Positions 27,637 to 36,761 of a stretch of DNA of 64,000 bases are shown one piece after another. Numbering within the stretch: position 1 is the stretch's first letter; each line of letters begins with the position of its first letter. Below the pieces are notes generated by a model. That model was given only the letters and a program-made list of their open reading frames with translations. It did not search any database and was not told the DNA's origin. The DNA is from JAAFHB01 sp038236995 (GTDB lineage: Bacteria; Bacteroidota; Bacteroidia; Bacteroidales; Prolixibacteraceae). A program made the translations under genes and the position numbers. Location of the stretch: assembly GCA_038236995.1 (NCBI GenBank), contig JBBRZE010000004.1:1-64000 (forward strand), written 5' to 3'.

Positions 27637-27951
27637 TTATTTCTTGTCATCGATCTCCTCAAATTCGATATAGTCACCATCGGCACGTTTGTACTGCTTT
27701 GGTTTTTTATCTGAATAATCGATGGTTACATCTCCCTGCCGCATAGTTTGCCTGCCTTTCGAAGCCTCTTTGTTCTTCATTTCCTGAAACAGTTTGTCGG
27801 CAGCTTTTTCAACAACCTTAGGGGCAATAAACTTCATCACCATCTTGAATCCGTAATAGATCAAAATAATAATAACCAAAACCCTGAAAAAAGAGACGAT
27901 ATTGAGTAGAATGAATAGTACCATTACTTTTGACTTTGATGATCCCGGCAA
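27637..27951 (-). CDS. DUF4834 family membrane-anchored small protein
   Basis: This 104-residue protein has one transmembrane helix near residues 10-35 (VMVLFILLNIVSFFRVLVII), followed by a charged cytosolic tail containing GDVTIDY and KQYKRADGDYIEFEEI, the conserved C-terminal signature of DUF4834. The function is unknown; the family is confined to Bacteroidota and often lies near glyS. An in-frame ATG nine codons later (27924) is an alternative start that would remove the polar MPGSSKSK part. Confidence 0.82.
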   Translation of the reverse strand: MPGSSKSKVMVLFILLNIVSFFRVLVIIILIYYGFKMVMKFIAPKVVEKAADKLFQEMKNKEASKGRQTMRQGDVTIDYSDKKPKQYKRADGDYIEFEEIDDKK

Positions 27952-27978
27952 AATTAGGAAATATTTCGTATCAATCGC

Positions 27979-29430
27979 TTAATAGGGACAGTGACAATTG
28001 GGATTTAATGTACTTCCACCTGTACCACCCTTCTCACTATTTTTACCATCAAAAATAAAATTGATTCCAATCCGGAGGTTCATGTTCCTTGCCTTACTGG
28101 GATAGAATGGTGAAAACAGGTTGTCAGCAGCGGTGTAAATCTGAAATATGCCAGCCCTTATCCCAATCCCTAAACCAAGGTTATCGTAGGTGGATTCCAT
28201 AATAGAATAACTTGCAGAAAGCGATAATCGTTCCCATAATAATGCATTAGCAGAACCAGTTAAAGAGGTATGAATCCTGTTATTGGTAATCCGGATCCTC
28301 GTTAGTCCCGATATGTTCACGATGTCATTCAGCTGATGATCAATACCAAAATAAATTTTAGCGGGTAACAATGTTGCAAAATTGGCTTCTGAATGTGCAG
28401 GACGAAATTCTCTTGATATGACATTACTTAAACTGTCGATAACAGCAGTAAATTGAGGTATAACAGGTGGATTCTCCCTCGAATCATTGAGATTAATTCC
28501 CCGGTATAAATAATGTCCCTGTTCCGTAAATCTTGTCACATTGCTCTTCCAACCAATCACGCCCAGATCGATAATACTTGCAGATATTTCTGTTTTTTTG
28601 TTGATTCGGTACGCAAAACCCAGATCCACAGCGATACCAGGGTTCCGGAAATTGGTCAGGTAATCTTTAGCGGAATAATTGGGGAGCGAATTAACAGAGG
28701 TGATCTCCCCAAAAGCATTGTAATTAAATCTGACGGGGGCTGAAATATTAACGCGACCTGTTGTCGTAACGTCAAGAGATTCACCATTATCGGGTGAGGT
28801 GATTTTAAAATTCATTCCATTCGTCTGAACAGCAGCCATTCCGAACAGGATTTTTGCAGCTCCGCCAATTGTGAGTTTTTTGTCTATATCACGTGAATAA
28901 TTAAATGCAAACTCGCGGTAATGTTGTGCGCCACCACCACCATTTCCTGAATAATAAGTCTGGCCAACATAAGCATAATTTCCAAATTGAATAAGATTTA
29001 CGATATTTTTACTGAAAAACAGGGAAGTAAATTCGCGTTCGGTTAAAGAGACAGCAAAGAAATTTTTCCCTTTTTTATAACCACCTTCGAGAATTGTCAA
29101 TGCAGCAGACTCATAAATAAAATTCTTATTGTCAAGACTTTCCCTGAATTTGTCAAGATCTATTACGAGTTTATCAGAACGGGTACCAGTACCCCAATGA
29201 ATCAGATCATTGTAAGCCCAGTTATTGGTATTTACGGCCAAATCAAGTTTCGAAAATAACGGCATGCTGAAATAAAAGCCTCCGGATATTCCGGGACGTG
29301 CAGGATTAAGGTCTTTTGTCTGCGGAATACCCTTCATGAAATAGAGGGTATTTGGCTGCGCCAAAAGGAGATGTGATCCGAAAAGAAGAATCACGCATGT
29401 AAATATTTTGAACAGTTTCCCCATTTTCAT
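27979..29430 (-). CDS. DUF5723 family outer-membrane beta-barrel protein
   Basis: This 483-residue protein has a signal peptide (residues 1-24, ending LLLAQ). The mature part starts NTLYFMKGIPQTKDLNPARPG and alternates strand-like stretches with glycine and aromatic residues to the C-terminal region NLRIGINFIF. These are the hallmarks of DUF5723, a Bacteroidota beta-barrel family of unknown role. It follows a lipoprotein gene by 12 bp and a DUF3352 gene, so the three form an envelope operon. The cysteine in NCHCPY at the extreme C-terminus is unusual for a barrel. Confidence 0.82.
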   Translation of the reverse strand: MKMGKLFKIFTCVILLFGSHLLLAQPNTLYFMKGIPQTKDLNPARPGISGGFYFSMPLFSKLDLAVNTNNWAYNDLIHWGTGTRSDKLVIDLDKFRESLDNKNFIYESAALTILEGGYKKGKNFFAVSLTEREFTSLFFSKNIVNLIQFGNYAYVGQTYYSGNGGGGAQHYREFAFNYSRDIDKKLTIGGAAKILFGMAAVQTNGMNFKITSPDNGESLDVTTTGRVNISAPVRFNYNAFGEITSVNSLPNYSAKDYLTNFRNPGIAVDLGFAYRINKKTEISASIIDLGVIGWKSNVTRFTEQGHYLYRGINLNDSRENPPVIPQFTAVIDSLSNVISREFRPAHSEANFATLLPAKIYFGIDHQLNDIVNISGLTRIRITNNRIHTSLTGSANALLWERLSLSASYSIMESTYDNLGLGIGIRAGIFQIYTAADNLFSPFYPSKARNMNLRIGINFIFDGKNSEKGGTGGSTLNPNCHCPY

Positions 29431-29442
29431 TATTTGGAGAAT

Positions 29443-30045
29443 TTATAATTTCTGCAAATCGACGGGTGCATAAAAGGATATTTTAACTGAAAACTGCTTA
29501 GTCTTTACGACACCATATATCGTGTTTCCTATAGTGGGAGGAACGAGTTTAAAGCTCAATTTAATATCAGTAGCTTGCTCCAGGTTTTTCTGATCGGCCA
29601 GGCCAAGACCAAATAAAGGGATACGAAAATCCTTTGCTCCTGCAGCAATTATTCCTGAAGGAAACGACTTGCCAATCTGGATACCTGTTGCAGTTACGAA
29701 ACTAAGTTCGAATTCCATATCACATGGGGTATCGTTGGTAAAATGGGTTATCAGGTAAACCGAATCAATTGCTGTACTACTAAACGATGTTCCCAATTTG
29801 CTTATTATGACGGGATCAAGATTAATACCAATTGCCGGTATTGGAACATTATCAGGCGGAGCCGGAGTAGGTGCAAGATCTGAAACTTTGAATGTTCCGT
29901 ATGCAAATGGAGCGAAAAAATCGGGGATGATTCCATTCGTCTCTGACAGCTTGTTCAGGTTAAAATCCTCAAGATTACATGAGAACAACATGATTGCAAC
30001 AAGGAAAAATACAATTCCTGAAATGAAACGCTTTATTAGTTTCAT
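29443..30045 (-). CDS. Lipoprotein of unknown function
   Basis: This protein has about 200 residues. The N-terminus MKLIKRFISGIVFFLVAIML is followed by the lipobox FSCN, so it is probably an outer-membrane lipoprotein. I chose the ATG at 30045 because it gives a normal lipoprotein signal; an ATG at 30060 adds only MNFNI. The mature part is strand-rich (ITHFTNDTPCDMEFELSF), recalling LEA-like/WHy folds, but I cannot assign a family. It lies between the DUF3352 and DUF5723 genes in one operon, so the products may act together at the envelope. Confidence 0.75.
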   Translation of the reverse strand: MKLIKRFISGIVFFLVAIMLFSCNLEDFNLNKLSETNGIIPDFFAPFAYGTFKVSDLAPTPAPPDNVPIPAIGINLDPVIISKLGTSFSSTAIDSVYLITHFTNDTPCDMEFELSFVTATGIQIGKSFPSGIIAAGAKDFRIPLFGLGLADQKNLEQATDIKLSFKLVPPTIGNTIYGVVKTKQFSVKISFYAPVDLQKL

Positions 30046-30093
30046 GATATTAAAATTCAATTATTTATCGAATAAAGAAGGTAAAATCCGGGA

Positions 30094-32859
30094 TTATTTT
30101 ATCAGAAAATTGTTTAAATAACCTTCAGAATTCCCGGTAATCAAATTATACTGATCGTTTTCGCGACCGGAGAAATCAATTGCAAATCCGGAGTTCCCTT
30201 CAAGAGGAAAACCTTTGCAGATGCTACCGTCAGTATTAAACAAATAGATTCGGTTTTCAGTTGAGTCTGCAATACCAATCTTACGGCTTTTATCAGGAAA
30301 AGTATACAATACAGGAGGTAAATCTATTGAATAATTAAATTTTTTTGTAAATATCTTATTTACAGCAGCGTCGAAAACCACCAGTGAATCGCCATCCACA
30401 AAGATAAAATCGCGTTTTTTCTCCGAATTAAAAGCATCGTAAATAAGATAATGATCAGATGAAAACTTTTGGGTCGGAAATCTCATCACCGAACCATCAA
30501 ACCCGATAGAAATAATATCCCCTTTCGAATCGGACGTCACCAGTCTTGCCATACGTTTAACAGACCCCGGCTCGAGGATAAAAGGATTTCGGGAGTATGA
30601 AATTTCACCCTGAATCACAACCCTCGTTTTCCCCTTCCTGTCAAGAATATAACCCCTGTTCTTATCTGTAAATACGATGTAATCTTTGTTTTCGACCCTG
30701 AAAAATTGAACAGGCTTAATCACATCATTTTCCGTTTTCGCTGGTGCCCAGCCTGATATTATCCCTCCCTTTTTATCGTATAGATAAATTTTGTGATCCT
30801 TACATGCAATAAAAAACCGGTAATCACCATTTCGGTCGTAATCAACCACTGATACGCCATTCGTTGCTTCCGAATGTAGCAATAAAGGATAGTTTCGAAC
30901 GTAGTGACCCTCATGATCAATCAGATGTAAGGCATCACCTGTATTGAAAAAATACTGAAGTTTGCCATCTCCCAAACAATTGAGTTGAAATATCTCGCTC
31001 CGAATCGGACCTTTCAGTTTGTTCTTCCATAAAATCCGGCCGTCATTACTTATCAGCGAAAGATTGTTATCAGCATCCTGAACAACAATCTCGCGGTGTG
31101 CCTTATCAGATGGATTGATCACATATTGCGGCCGATTAATAATGCGTTTACCCAGGTGGCTCTTCCATACAACCGAGATCGGACTTTCGTGTACGTCCGG
31201 ATTGTACTTCAATCTTGCCATGTTGTAAACCATGCCATTTTCGACACCTATCTGCCAACCCACCGATTCCATCTTTTGAAGATCTGAAATTTGATTTTCA
31301 ATTTGTTGATATAAGTCAGAATTTATTGCATCCCTGAAGAATGGAAGTGACCAACCCGGCGTACTCCAAATATAAAAGTTCAGACGTTCCGATAAGCCTC
31401 TTGTAAATGAATTATAAGTCTGATTGTTTTCCAATGTCTCCTGTAAGACGTTGGCCCGAAGAAATTGCCCGAGCGACTCATAAGATGCGCCCATAATCAG
31501 ACAGTTGTCGTAAACCGTAAAATAGTCCGTCTTCACGCCGGAAAAAATATCGCCAAAAACCCTTTTCCCAAAGTCGCTTACAGGCGTTTTATAAATTTTG
31601 AAAACTGTCTCTTTATCAATCTTATAAAAGCTTGAATTTCCGGTGGATTTACGCTTTTTATTTTTACCGGCTGAAACGGTCAGCGGAATCATTGCACTTT
31701 CCAGCTTATTTCCATTGGTAGCCTGCAACACGAGAAATTTGTTTTCATCCTTTAAAACAGAATCGGGACGCGTAAAAACTATAGCCGCAGCCCCGTTGAG
31801 ATTATCAATCACAATCTTTTGCAGATCAACCTTATATAATGAATCGATCTCTTTTAAGGAATTTTTGTACGCTACAAGCCCATTCCTGCGATCGAGCAGG
31901 TTTTCGTAATCATCAAAAAACTGTGCGTTGTCGCTGATCACAAAGCTCATAAAAAAAGATGTTTTCGCAGGGAAAATCCTGGGAAGATTGAATGTATCTG
32001 CTTTTTGATGAAGAAAAATTCCTAGATAATTGTTTAATGAATCGCCAGGAAAACTGAATCCATTGAATAACAATTCACTGTTTTTTTGCGTCAGGTCTAT
32101 TTCCGACCATTCAGCCAGTTTAGACGATCCTTTTAGCTGATCCCAAAAGGTCCCGGAAAAAAGCGAGTGCGAAAATTGAAATAATTTTTTGTGATTGAGA
32201 TAGATATTGAGATCAATATTATCAGTTGCAGTTTTGTTGGCTTTTTTAAAGAAAGAATTTCCATGCGCCAACGGAGTCTCAAGTTGCCTGACTGCTTGTG
32301 AAACTATTTGGCTATCGGCACCGGCAAGGAAAATACCCCGGTGGATGGCGGTAAAATAATGATGATCACCCTGATTCCAAGTGAAGCATGAAAGATCGGC
32401 TGAACCAACCTTCGCTTGTTCGACGGTTGCACCTTTTCGGAAAAAAAAATTCTCAACAAGCTCCGTCAAAGCTCTTTTTTCGGCAAGACTAGACAATTCT
32501 ACCAGACTGAGATTCCAGAAATGGTCCTTTTCTCCGCCAAACATAATCGTTAAATCTTTATCATTAAATGAGTTCTTCGCTTCCGGATAAGTTTTGAAAA
32601 GTGAATCCGCAAAAACTAATTGTTGATATAGGCTTGCGACTCCCGGAAAATCAGAATACGCTTTCCATATAGGATTGCTCAGCGATCTGTCTGTGTAATT
32701 GCCAAGATGTTGAACCCGAACAATAACCGACACGTTTTCAGGTACCGCATTAAATGCAGAAGTTCCGAAATATTTTGCTTCACGGGTGAAAAAATACCAC
32801 CCAGCTAACAAGGCTGATATCAAGACGATAGTTATACCAATTAAAATTTTCTTACCCAT
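30094..32859 (-). CDS. DUF3352-family membrane-anchored protein with beta-propeller-like C-terminus
   Basis: This 921-residue protein has an N-terminal transmembrane anchor (residues 5-25). The next 500 residues match the DUF3352 pattern: YFGTSAFNAVPENVSVIVR at the start, repeated substrate-like 'AVRQLE' helices and FPAKTSFFMSF near 300. From about residue 590 the sequence changes to repeated DADNNLSLISNDGRILWKN-like blades, suggesting a WD/PQQ-type propeller. The function is unknown. It is the first gene of the operon with the lipoprotein and DUF5723 barrel, consistent with a trans-envelope complex. A near-consensus TATATTTA sits upstream on the minus strand. Confidence 0.8.
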   Translation of the reverse strand: MGKKILIGITIVLISALLAGWYFFTREAKYFGTSAFNAVPENVSVIVRVQHLGNYTDRSLSNPIWKAYSDFPGVASLYQQLVFADSLFKTYPEAKNSFNDKDLTIMFGGEKDHFWNLSLVELSSLAEKRALTELVENFFFRKGATVEQAKVGSADLSCFTWNQGDHHYFTAIHRGIFLAGADSQIVSQAVRQLETPLAHGNSFFKKANKTATDNIDLNIYLNHKKLFQFSHSLFSGTFWDQLKGSSKLAEWSEIDLTQKNSELLFNGFSFPGDSLNNYLGIFLHQKADTFNLPRIFPAKTSFFMSFVISDNAQFFDDYENLLDRRNGLVAYKNSLKEIDSLYKVDLQKIVIDNLNGAAAIVFTRPDSVLKDENKFLVLQATNGNKLESAMIPLTVSAGKNKKRKSTGNSSFYKIDKETVFKIYKTPVSDFGKRVFGDIFSGVKTDYFTVYDNCLIMGASYESLGQFLRANVLQETLENNQTYNSFTRGLSERLNFYIWSTPGWSLPFFRDAINSDLYQQIENQISDLQKMESVGWQIGVENGMVYNMARLKYNPDVHESPISVVWKSHLGKRIINRPQYVINPSDKAHREIVVQDADNNLSLISNDGRILWKNKLKGPIRSEIFQLNCLGDGKLQYFFNTGDALHLIDHEGHYVRNYPLLLHSEATNGVSVVDYDRNGDYRFFIACKDHKIYLYDKKGGIISGWAPAKTENDVIKPVQFFRVENKDYIVFTDKNRGYILDRKGKTRVVIQGEISYSRNPFILEPGSVKRMARLVTSDSKGDIISIGFDGSVMRFPTQKFSSDHYLIYDAFNSEKKRDFIFVDGDSLVVFDAAVNKIFTKKFNYSIDLPPVLYTFPDKSRKIGIADSTENRIYLFNTDGSICKGFPLEGNSGFAIDFSGRENDQYNLITGNSEGYLNNFLIK

Positions 32860-32979
32860 TAATCCGTGTGATTTTTGGTTCCAGATATACTGTAAATATA
32901 AAGGTTTAACAGCAATTCGGGCATTAAAAAAGATTATAACTTAATCAAATATAATACAAAACCGCAGTGCAAATCTTAT

Positions 32980-34236
32980 CTACTGTAATTTAACCTCTGA
33001 AGCATCAACCAGTTTATATAACTTATCGGAACGTCTTAGTTTAGTTGAGACCGGTATCGAACACAAAATACCTTTTTGTGCCTCATCTATAGCAACAAGA
33101 CCAACTCTGATTTCTTCCACAATTAGTTGGACCAATCCGGTACTGGGACCGCTAATAATAACTTCATCACCCAATTTTAAACTGCCTGTTTCCAGTTTTA
33201 TTTCTGCCACCCCAAGATTTGAAAAATAATTGGTCACTTTTCCGGTGTAAATCTTCCTTTTCGTGGCCATCGAACCATAATTGCTGCTCCACTCACCAAG
33301 ACGCTGCCCAAGGTAGTAACCATCCCAGAAACCCCGGTTAAAAACCGAAGCCAACTTTTCGTCCCAAACCGCTATCTTCTCTTCAACAAATGTTCCATCA
33401 AAGTAAGCATCAACAGCTTCATGATAGCACCCGACAACTGTCTTTACAAATTCAGGACTTCGGGCCCGTCCTTCGATCTTCAGAATGGTAACCCCTGAAT
33501 CAAGTATTTTATTTAAAAAATGGATCGTTTTCAGGTCTTTTGGCGACATAATATATTCGTTATCAACCTCAAGTTCACGACCCGTTTCCTTATCTGTAAT
33601 GATGTAGGCGCGCCTGCAGGCCTGCATACACGATCCACGATTTGCCGACGAATGAGTTTCATGAAGCGAAAGATAACACTTGCCCGAGATGGCCATACAC
33701 AATGCGCCATGGACAAACATCTCGAGACGAACCCGGTTCCCTGAAGGTCCCCGGAGATCGTTGTCCTTGATTTTCTGAGCAATATTACAAACCCTGCCAA
33801 GATTCATCTCGCGGGCAAGTACCATTACATCAGCAAACTGCGAATAAAATTTTACTGCTTCATAATTGGTGATATTCACCTGTGTTGATATATGAACCTC
33901 AACACCCAACTCGCGACATTGCTGAATGACCGACATATCTGCTGCAATCACAGCTGTAACTCCGGCATCTCGTGCAGCAACTAAAACCGCAGATAGGGTT
34001 GAGAATTCCTCGTCAAAAACCTCCACATTTACAGTCAAATAGCTCTTCACACCTGCCTCTTTACATCTGCGTGCAATCTCGCGAATATCCTCAAGGGTAA
34101 AATTATTAGCCGAACGTGCTCTCATATTCAAATGCTCGACCCCAAAATAAACCGACCCGGCTCCTGCTTGTATCGCTCCCATTAAAGACTCATACGAGCC
34201 AACCGGAGCCATTATTTCAACATCTTCTCTTCTCAT
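32980..34236 (-). CDS. U32 family protein, tRNA/rRNA hydroxylation type
   Basis: This 418-residue protein has the family's start EIMAPVGSYESLMGAIQAGA, FGVEHLNMRARSANNF near 32, and the U32 signature EMFVHGALCMAISGKCYLS near 172 with the downstream cysteines in RGSCMQACRRAY. Members such as TrhP (YegQ) and RlhA (YdcP) act in prephenate- and iron-dependent hydroxylation of tRNA or 23S rRNA, although annotated as peptidases. The length fits the tRNA-modifying branch, but the substrate is not certain. It is divergent from the GH32 gene, each with its own promoter. Confidence 0.88.
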   Translation of the reverse strand: MRREDVEIMAPVGSYESLMGAIQAGAGSVYFGVEHLNMRARSANNFTLEDIREIARRCKEAGVKSYLTVNVEVFDEEFSTLSAVLVAARDAGVTAVIAADMSVIQQCRELGVEVHISTQVNITNYEAVKFYSQFADVMVLAREMNLGRVCNIAQKIKDNDLRGPSGNRVRLEMFVHGALCMAISGKCYLSLHETHSSANRGSCMQACRRAYIITDKETGRELEVDNEYIMSPKDLKTIHFLNKILDSGVTILKIEGRARSPEFVKTVVGCYHEAVDAYFDGTFVEEKIAVWDEKLASVFNRGFWDGYYLGQRLGEWSSNYGSMATKRKIYTGKVTNYFSNLGVAEIKLETGSLKLGDEVIISGPSTGLVQLIVEEIRVGLVAIDEAQKGILCSIPVSTKLRRSDKLYKLVDASEVKLQ

Positions 34237-34254
34237 ATCTTCAATAAATCAGGA

Positions 34255-34262
34255 CAAAGGTA
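34255..34262 (-). promoter_or_regulatory. -7 promoter element of the U32 gene
   Basis: TACCTTTG on the minus strand fits TAnnTTTG and lies 18 bp before the ATG at 34236, giving a very short leader. No clear -33 is seen. Confidence 0.5.
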
Positions 34263-34286
34263 CAATATCGAGTCTAAATTCTGAAT

Positions 34287-34321
34287 TTTGTTCGATAAAC
34301 AAAATAGAGTGTGTATATTTG
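34287..34321 (+). promoter_or_regulatory. Promoter of the GH32-PHP operon
   Basis: TTTG at 34287-34290 (-33) and TATATTTG at 34314-34321 (-7) match both parts of the Bacteroidota consensus with a 23-bp spacer. Transcription should begin about 34328, leaving a 38-base leader. Confidence 0.65.
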
Positions 34322-34365
34322 GCCTATACGGAATCAATCATTAAATTTTATACAATTTATTTAAT

Positions 34366-35808
34366 ATGAGATACTTATTACTAACCCTAACGATCCTTAC
34401 CTTTTCGTTTACTATTGTTCCCAACAAAACGGATAAAGACTATTACGAAGAAAAATACCGACCTCAATACCACTTCACACCCGAAAAAAACTGGATGAAT
34501 GATCCAAACGGACTTGTCTATTATGGTGGGGAGTATCATCTTTTTTATCAGTACAATCCAAACGGAAAGGAATGGGGATATATGCACTGGGGCCATGCCG
34601 TAAGTAAAGATATGATCCGATGGCAACACCTCCCTATTGCTATTACTCCTGATGAAGATTCGAAAGATAAAAATCACGCCACGGCATTTTCGGGTTGCGC
34701 GATTGTAGACGAAAAGAACACAACGGGATTGCAACAAGGTGATGAGAAGACACTTCTTATTTTTTACACAAGCTTCGAGTGTGGGCAACGGCTCGCTTAC
34801 AGTAATGACAAAGGCCGCACCTGGAAAAAATATGATAAAAATCCATTGATCCCATTTGAAAAAGATGATGCCCGCGACCCAAAAGTATTTTTTCACCAAC
34901 CATCCGGAAATTGGGTAATGGCACTTTACCGCAGGCCTGATGGTGATGAAGCAAAACAGGGAATTTCGATATACACTTCCAAAAACCTAATTAACTGGGA
35001 ATTGCAAAGTCATACAACCGGTTTTTTTGAATGTCCTGATTTGTTTGAACTTCCGCTTGACGGCAACAAGGAAAAATCAAAATGGGTATTGCTTGGAGGT
35101 GACGGAGCCTATATGGTAGGCAGTTTTGATGGAAAGAAGTTTAGTCCCGAATCCAAAAAGAAAATTCTCGATTACGGAAAGAATTTTTATGCCACACAGA
35201 CCTGGTCGAATCAACCGGAAGGCAAATTGATCCAGATTGCGTGGATGAAAGGAGGCGAATATCCAGAAATGCCATTTAACGGTCAGATGACTTTCCCTTG
35301 CGAATTATCATTGCGAACAACAAAATCTGGTCCTACACTTTGCAAAAAACCCATCGATGGAATCGCCACTTTACATGACAAAGAACTGATTAAGAAAGAG
35401 AAAAACATTATTCCGGGAATTAAAGGGAATTTAATCGGAGGAATTTCCGGTGAAGCTATTCATATCAAAGCGAAATTTAACCCAAAAAGTTCTGACGGAT
35501 TTGGATTCATGATAAGAAACGGTAAAAAAGTATTAGGGACAGAAATAAGATACGATTCGAACAAGAAAATGCTTGATTGTCTTGGTGGCCAGGCCCTTGT
35601 TGAACCAATAGGAGGATTCATTCAACTTGAGGTACTCATTGACAGGGCTTCGATAGAAATATTTGCAAATGATGGCGAAGTTGTGTTAAGCAGCTGTTTC
35701 ACGCCTGCTAAAGGAGATGACGAACTAACATTGTGGACACAAGGTGGAGAGTTATTCGTGGATTCGATTTCGGTTTATGAATTAAAATCAGCATGGAAAG
35801 TAAAATAA
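34366..35808 (+). CDS. Glycoside hydrolase family 32 (fructan/sucrose hydrolase)
   Basis: This 480-residue protein has a signal peptide (MRYLLLTLTILTFSFTIV). The five-blade GH32 propeller carries the nucleophile in WMNDPNG (D46), the transition-state Asp in ARDPKVFF (D171) and the acid/base Glu in FFECPDLFE (E222). A C-terminal beta-sandwich ends at LTLWTQGGELFVDSISVYEL. It should hydrolyse levan, inulin or sucrose in the periplasm or outside; linkage preference cannot be read. No SusC/SusD pair is adjacent. The PHP gene follows 19 bp later. Confidence 0.95.
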   Translation: MRYLLLTLTILTFSFTIVPNKTDKDYYEEKYRPQYHFTPEKNWMNDPNGLVYYGGEYHLFYQYNPNGKEWGYMHWGHAVSKDMIRWQHLPIAITPDEDSKDKNHATAFSGCAIVDEKNTTGLQQGDEKTLLIFYTSFECGQRLAYSNDKGRTWKKYDKNPLIPFEKDDARDPKVFFHQPSGNWVMALYRRPDGDEAKQGISIYTSKNLINWELQSHTTGFFECPDLFELPLDGNKEKSKWVLLGGDGAYMVGSFDGKKFSPESKKKILDYGKNFYATQTWSNQPEGKLIQIAWMKGGEYPEMPFNGQMTFPCELSLRTTKSGPTLCKKPIDGIATLHDKELIKKEKNIIPGIKGNLIGGISGEAIHIKAKFNPKSSDGFGFMIRNGKKVLGTEIRYDSNKKMLDCLGGQALVEPIGGFIQLEVLIDRASIEIFANDGEVVLSSCFTPAKGDDELTLWTQGGELFVDSISVYELKSAWKVK

Positions 35809-35827
35809 ATTAAATTCTGATCGGACG

Positions 35828-36565
35828 ATGAATATCGACTACCATATGCATACAAACTTATCCGATGGGCACAACACCCACGAGGAGATGGTTCTGTCTG
35901 CAATCGATAAAGGGTTTGATGAAATTGGATTTTCGGATCATTTCTGCATCAAACAACCCTGCAAATGGGCAGTCGGCGCCGAGTCTATCGGTTTATTGGA
36001 TGAGAAGATTTCAGAAATGAGAGCAAAATATGGCGACAGGATTAATATTCTTTTCGGCATTGAAGTCGACTATTTTGCCGACAGACAGAAGGAGATACGG
36101 GAATCTTTACAACCGTTTAATTTTGACTACGTTTTGGGATCAGTTCATTTTCTTGATGACTGGAATTATGATACAGATAAAAGCCGATACGAAGAGTTCA
36201 GCAACGATTTCCTTTATGAATGGTATTTTCGTGAACTTCAGAATGCTGCAAAATCCAGACTGTTTGACATCATGGCACACCCCGATCTGATTAAGAAATT
36301 CAGGATCTGGCCTGAAACCTCGAAAAAACGATTATTTGAAGAGACTGCCCGCATTTTTGCAGAATCGGGGGTTGCCTTCGAAATAAATACAAGTGGCAAT
36401 GATCGTCCATGCGGAGAGTTTTTTCCAGGGAATGAATTCTGGAAGCATTCTGCAAATCGGGAGTTCCGGTTGCCTTTGGATCCGATTCCCATGCAAAAGA
36501 GCAGATCGGACGTCATTTTGATGAAGCAAGAACAATACTTAAGCAAATTGGTTATAATAATATAA
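35828..36565 (+). CDS. PHP-family phosphoesterase (histidinol-phosphatase-like), frameshifted 3' end
   Basis: The intact part shows the metal-binding motifs of PHP enzymes: DYHMHTNLSDG at residues 4-14, FSDHFCI near 40, FGIEVDYF near 76, LGSVHFLDDW near 100 and IMAHPDLIKK near 149. Such enzymes hydrolyse phosphate esters such as histidinol phosphate. As written, the final 35 residues (after about base 36460) are out of frame. One missing G in the CGGG at 36458-36461 would restore GVPVAFGSDSHAKEQ and a normal C-terminus ending at 36606. Either the gene is broken or the base is a sequencing error. Confidence 0.85.
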   Translation: MNIDYHMHTNLSDGHNTHEEMVLSAIDKGFDEIGFSDHFCIKQPCKWAVGAESIGLLDEKISEMRAKYGDRINILFGIEVDYFADRQKEIRESLQPFNFDYVLGSVHFLDDWNYDTDKSRYEEFSNDFLYEWYFRELQNAAKSRLFDIMAHPDLIKKFRIWPETSKKRLFEETARIFAESGVAFEINTSGNDRPCGEFFPGNEFWKHSANREFRLPLDPIPMQKSRSDVILMKQEQYLSKLVIII

Positions 36566-36606
36566 CCCGATTCCGAAACCGAAAAAGAACAATTGTAACA
36601 ATTTAA
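36462..36606 (+). other. Displaced C-terminal frame of the PHP gene
   Basis: In the next frame this stretch reads GVPVAFGSDSHAKEQIGRHF, then DEARTILKQIGY and a basic end before TAA at 36604-36606. It contains the last conserved metal-binding SDSH of PHP enzymes. Restoring one base near 36460 joins it to the gene beginning at 35828. Confidence 0.85.
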
Positions 36607-36718
36607 TGCTTAGCAATTAGAGTTTAATGAAAATTTAAAAATCAGGTTAAAAAGTGATTTGCTTCTTAACAACGTTTGTTGTTAGCCGGATAGTAGACAT
36701 CACATTGGGTTTTATCCT

Positions 36719-36726
36719 TACATTTG
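36719..36726 (+). promoter_or_regulatory. -7 promoter element of dxs
   Basis: TACATTTG matches TAnnTTTG and lies 36 bp before the dxs start. No well-spaced -33 is seen. Confidence 0.55.
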
Positions 36727-36761
36727 CATCTTAAACAGTTAGTAATTTTTGATTTCCTTAA

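Noticed and set aside
34387..34899. Long minus-strand frame inside the GH32 gene
   Set aside because: It is the shadow of a well-conserved GH32 coding frame and resembles no protein family.
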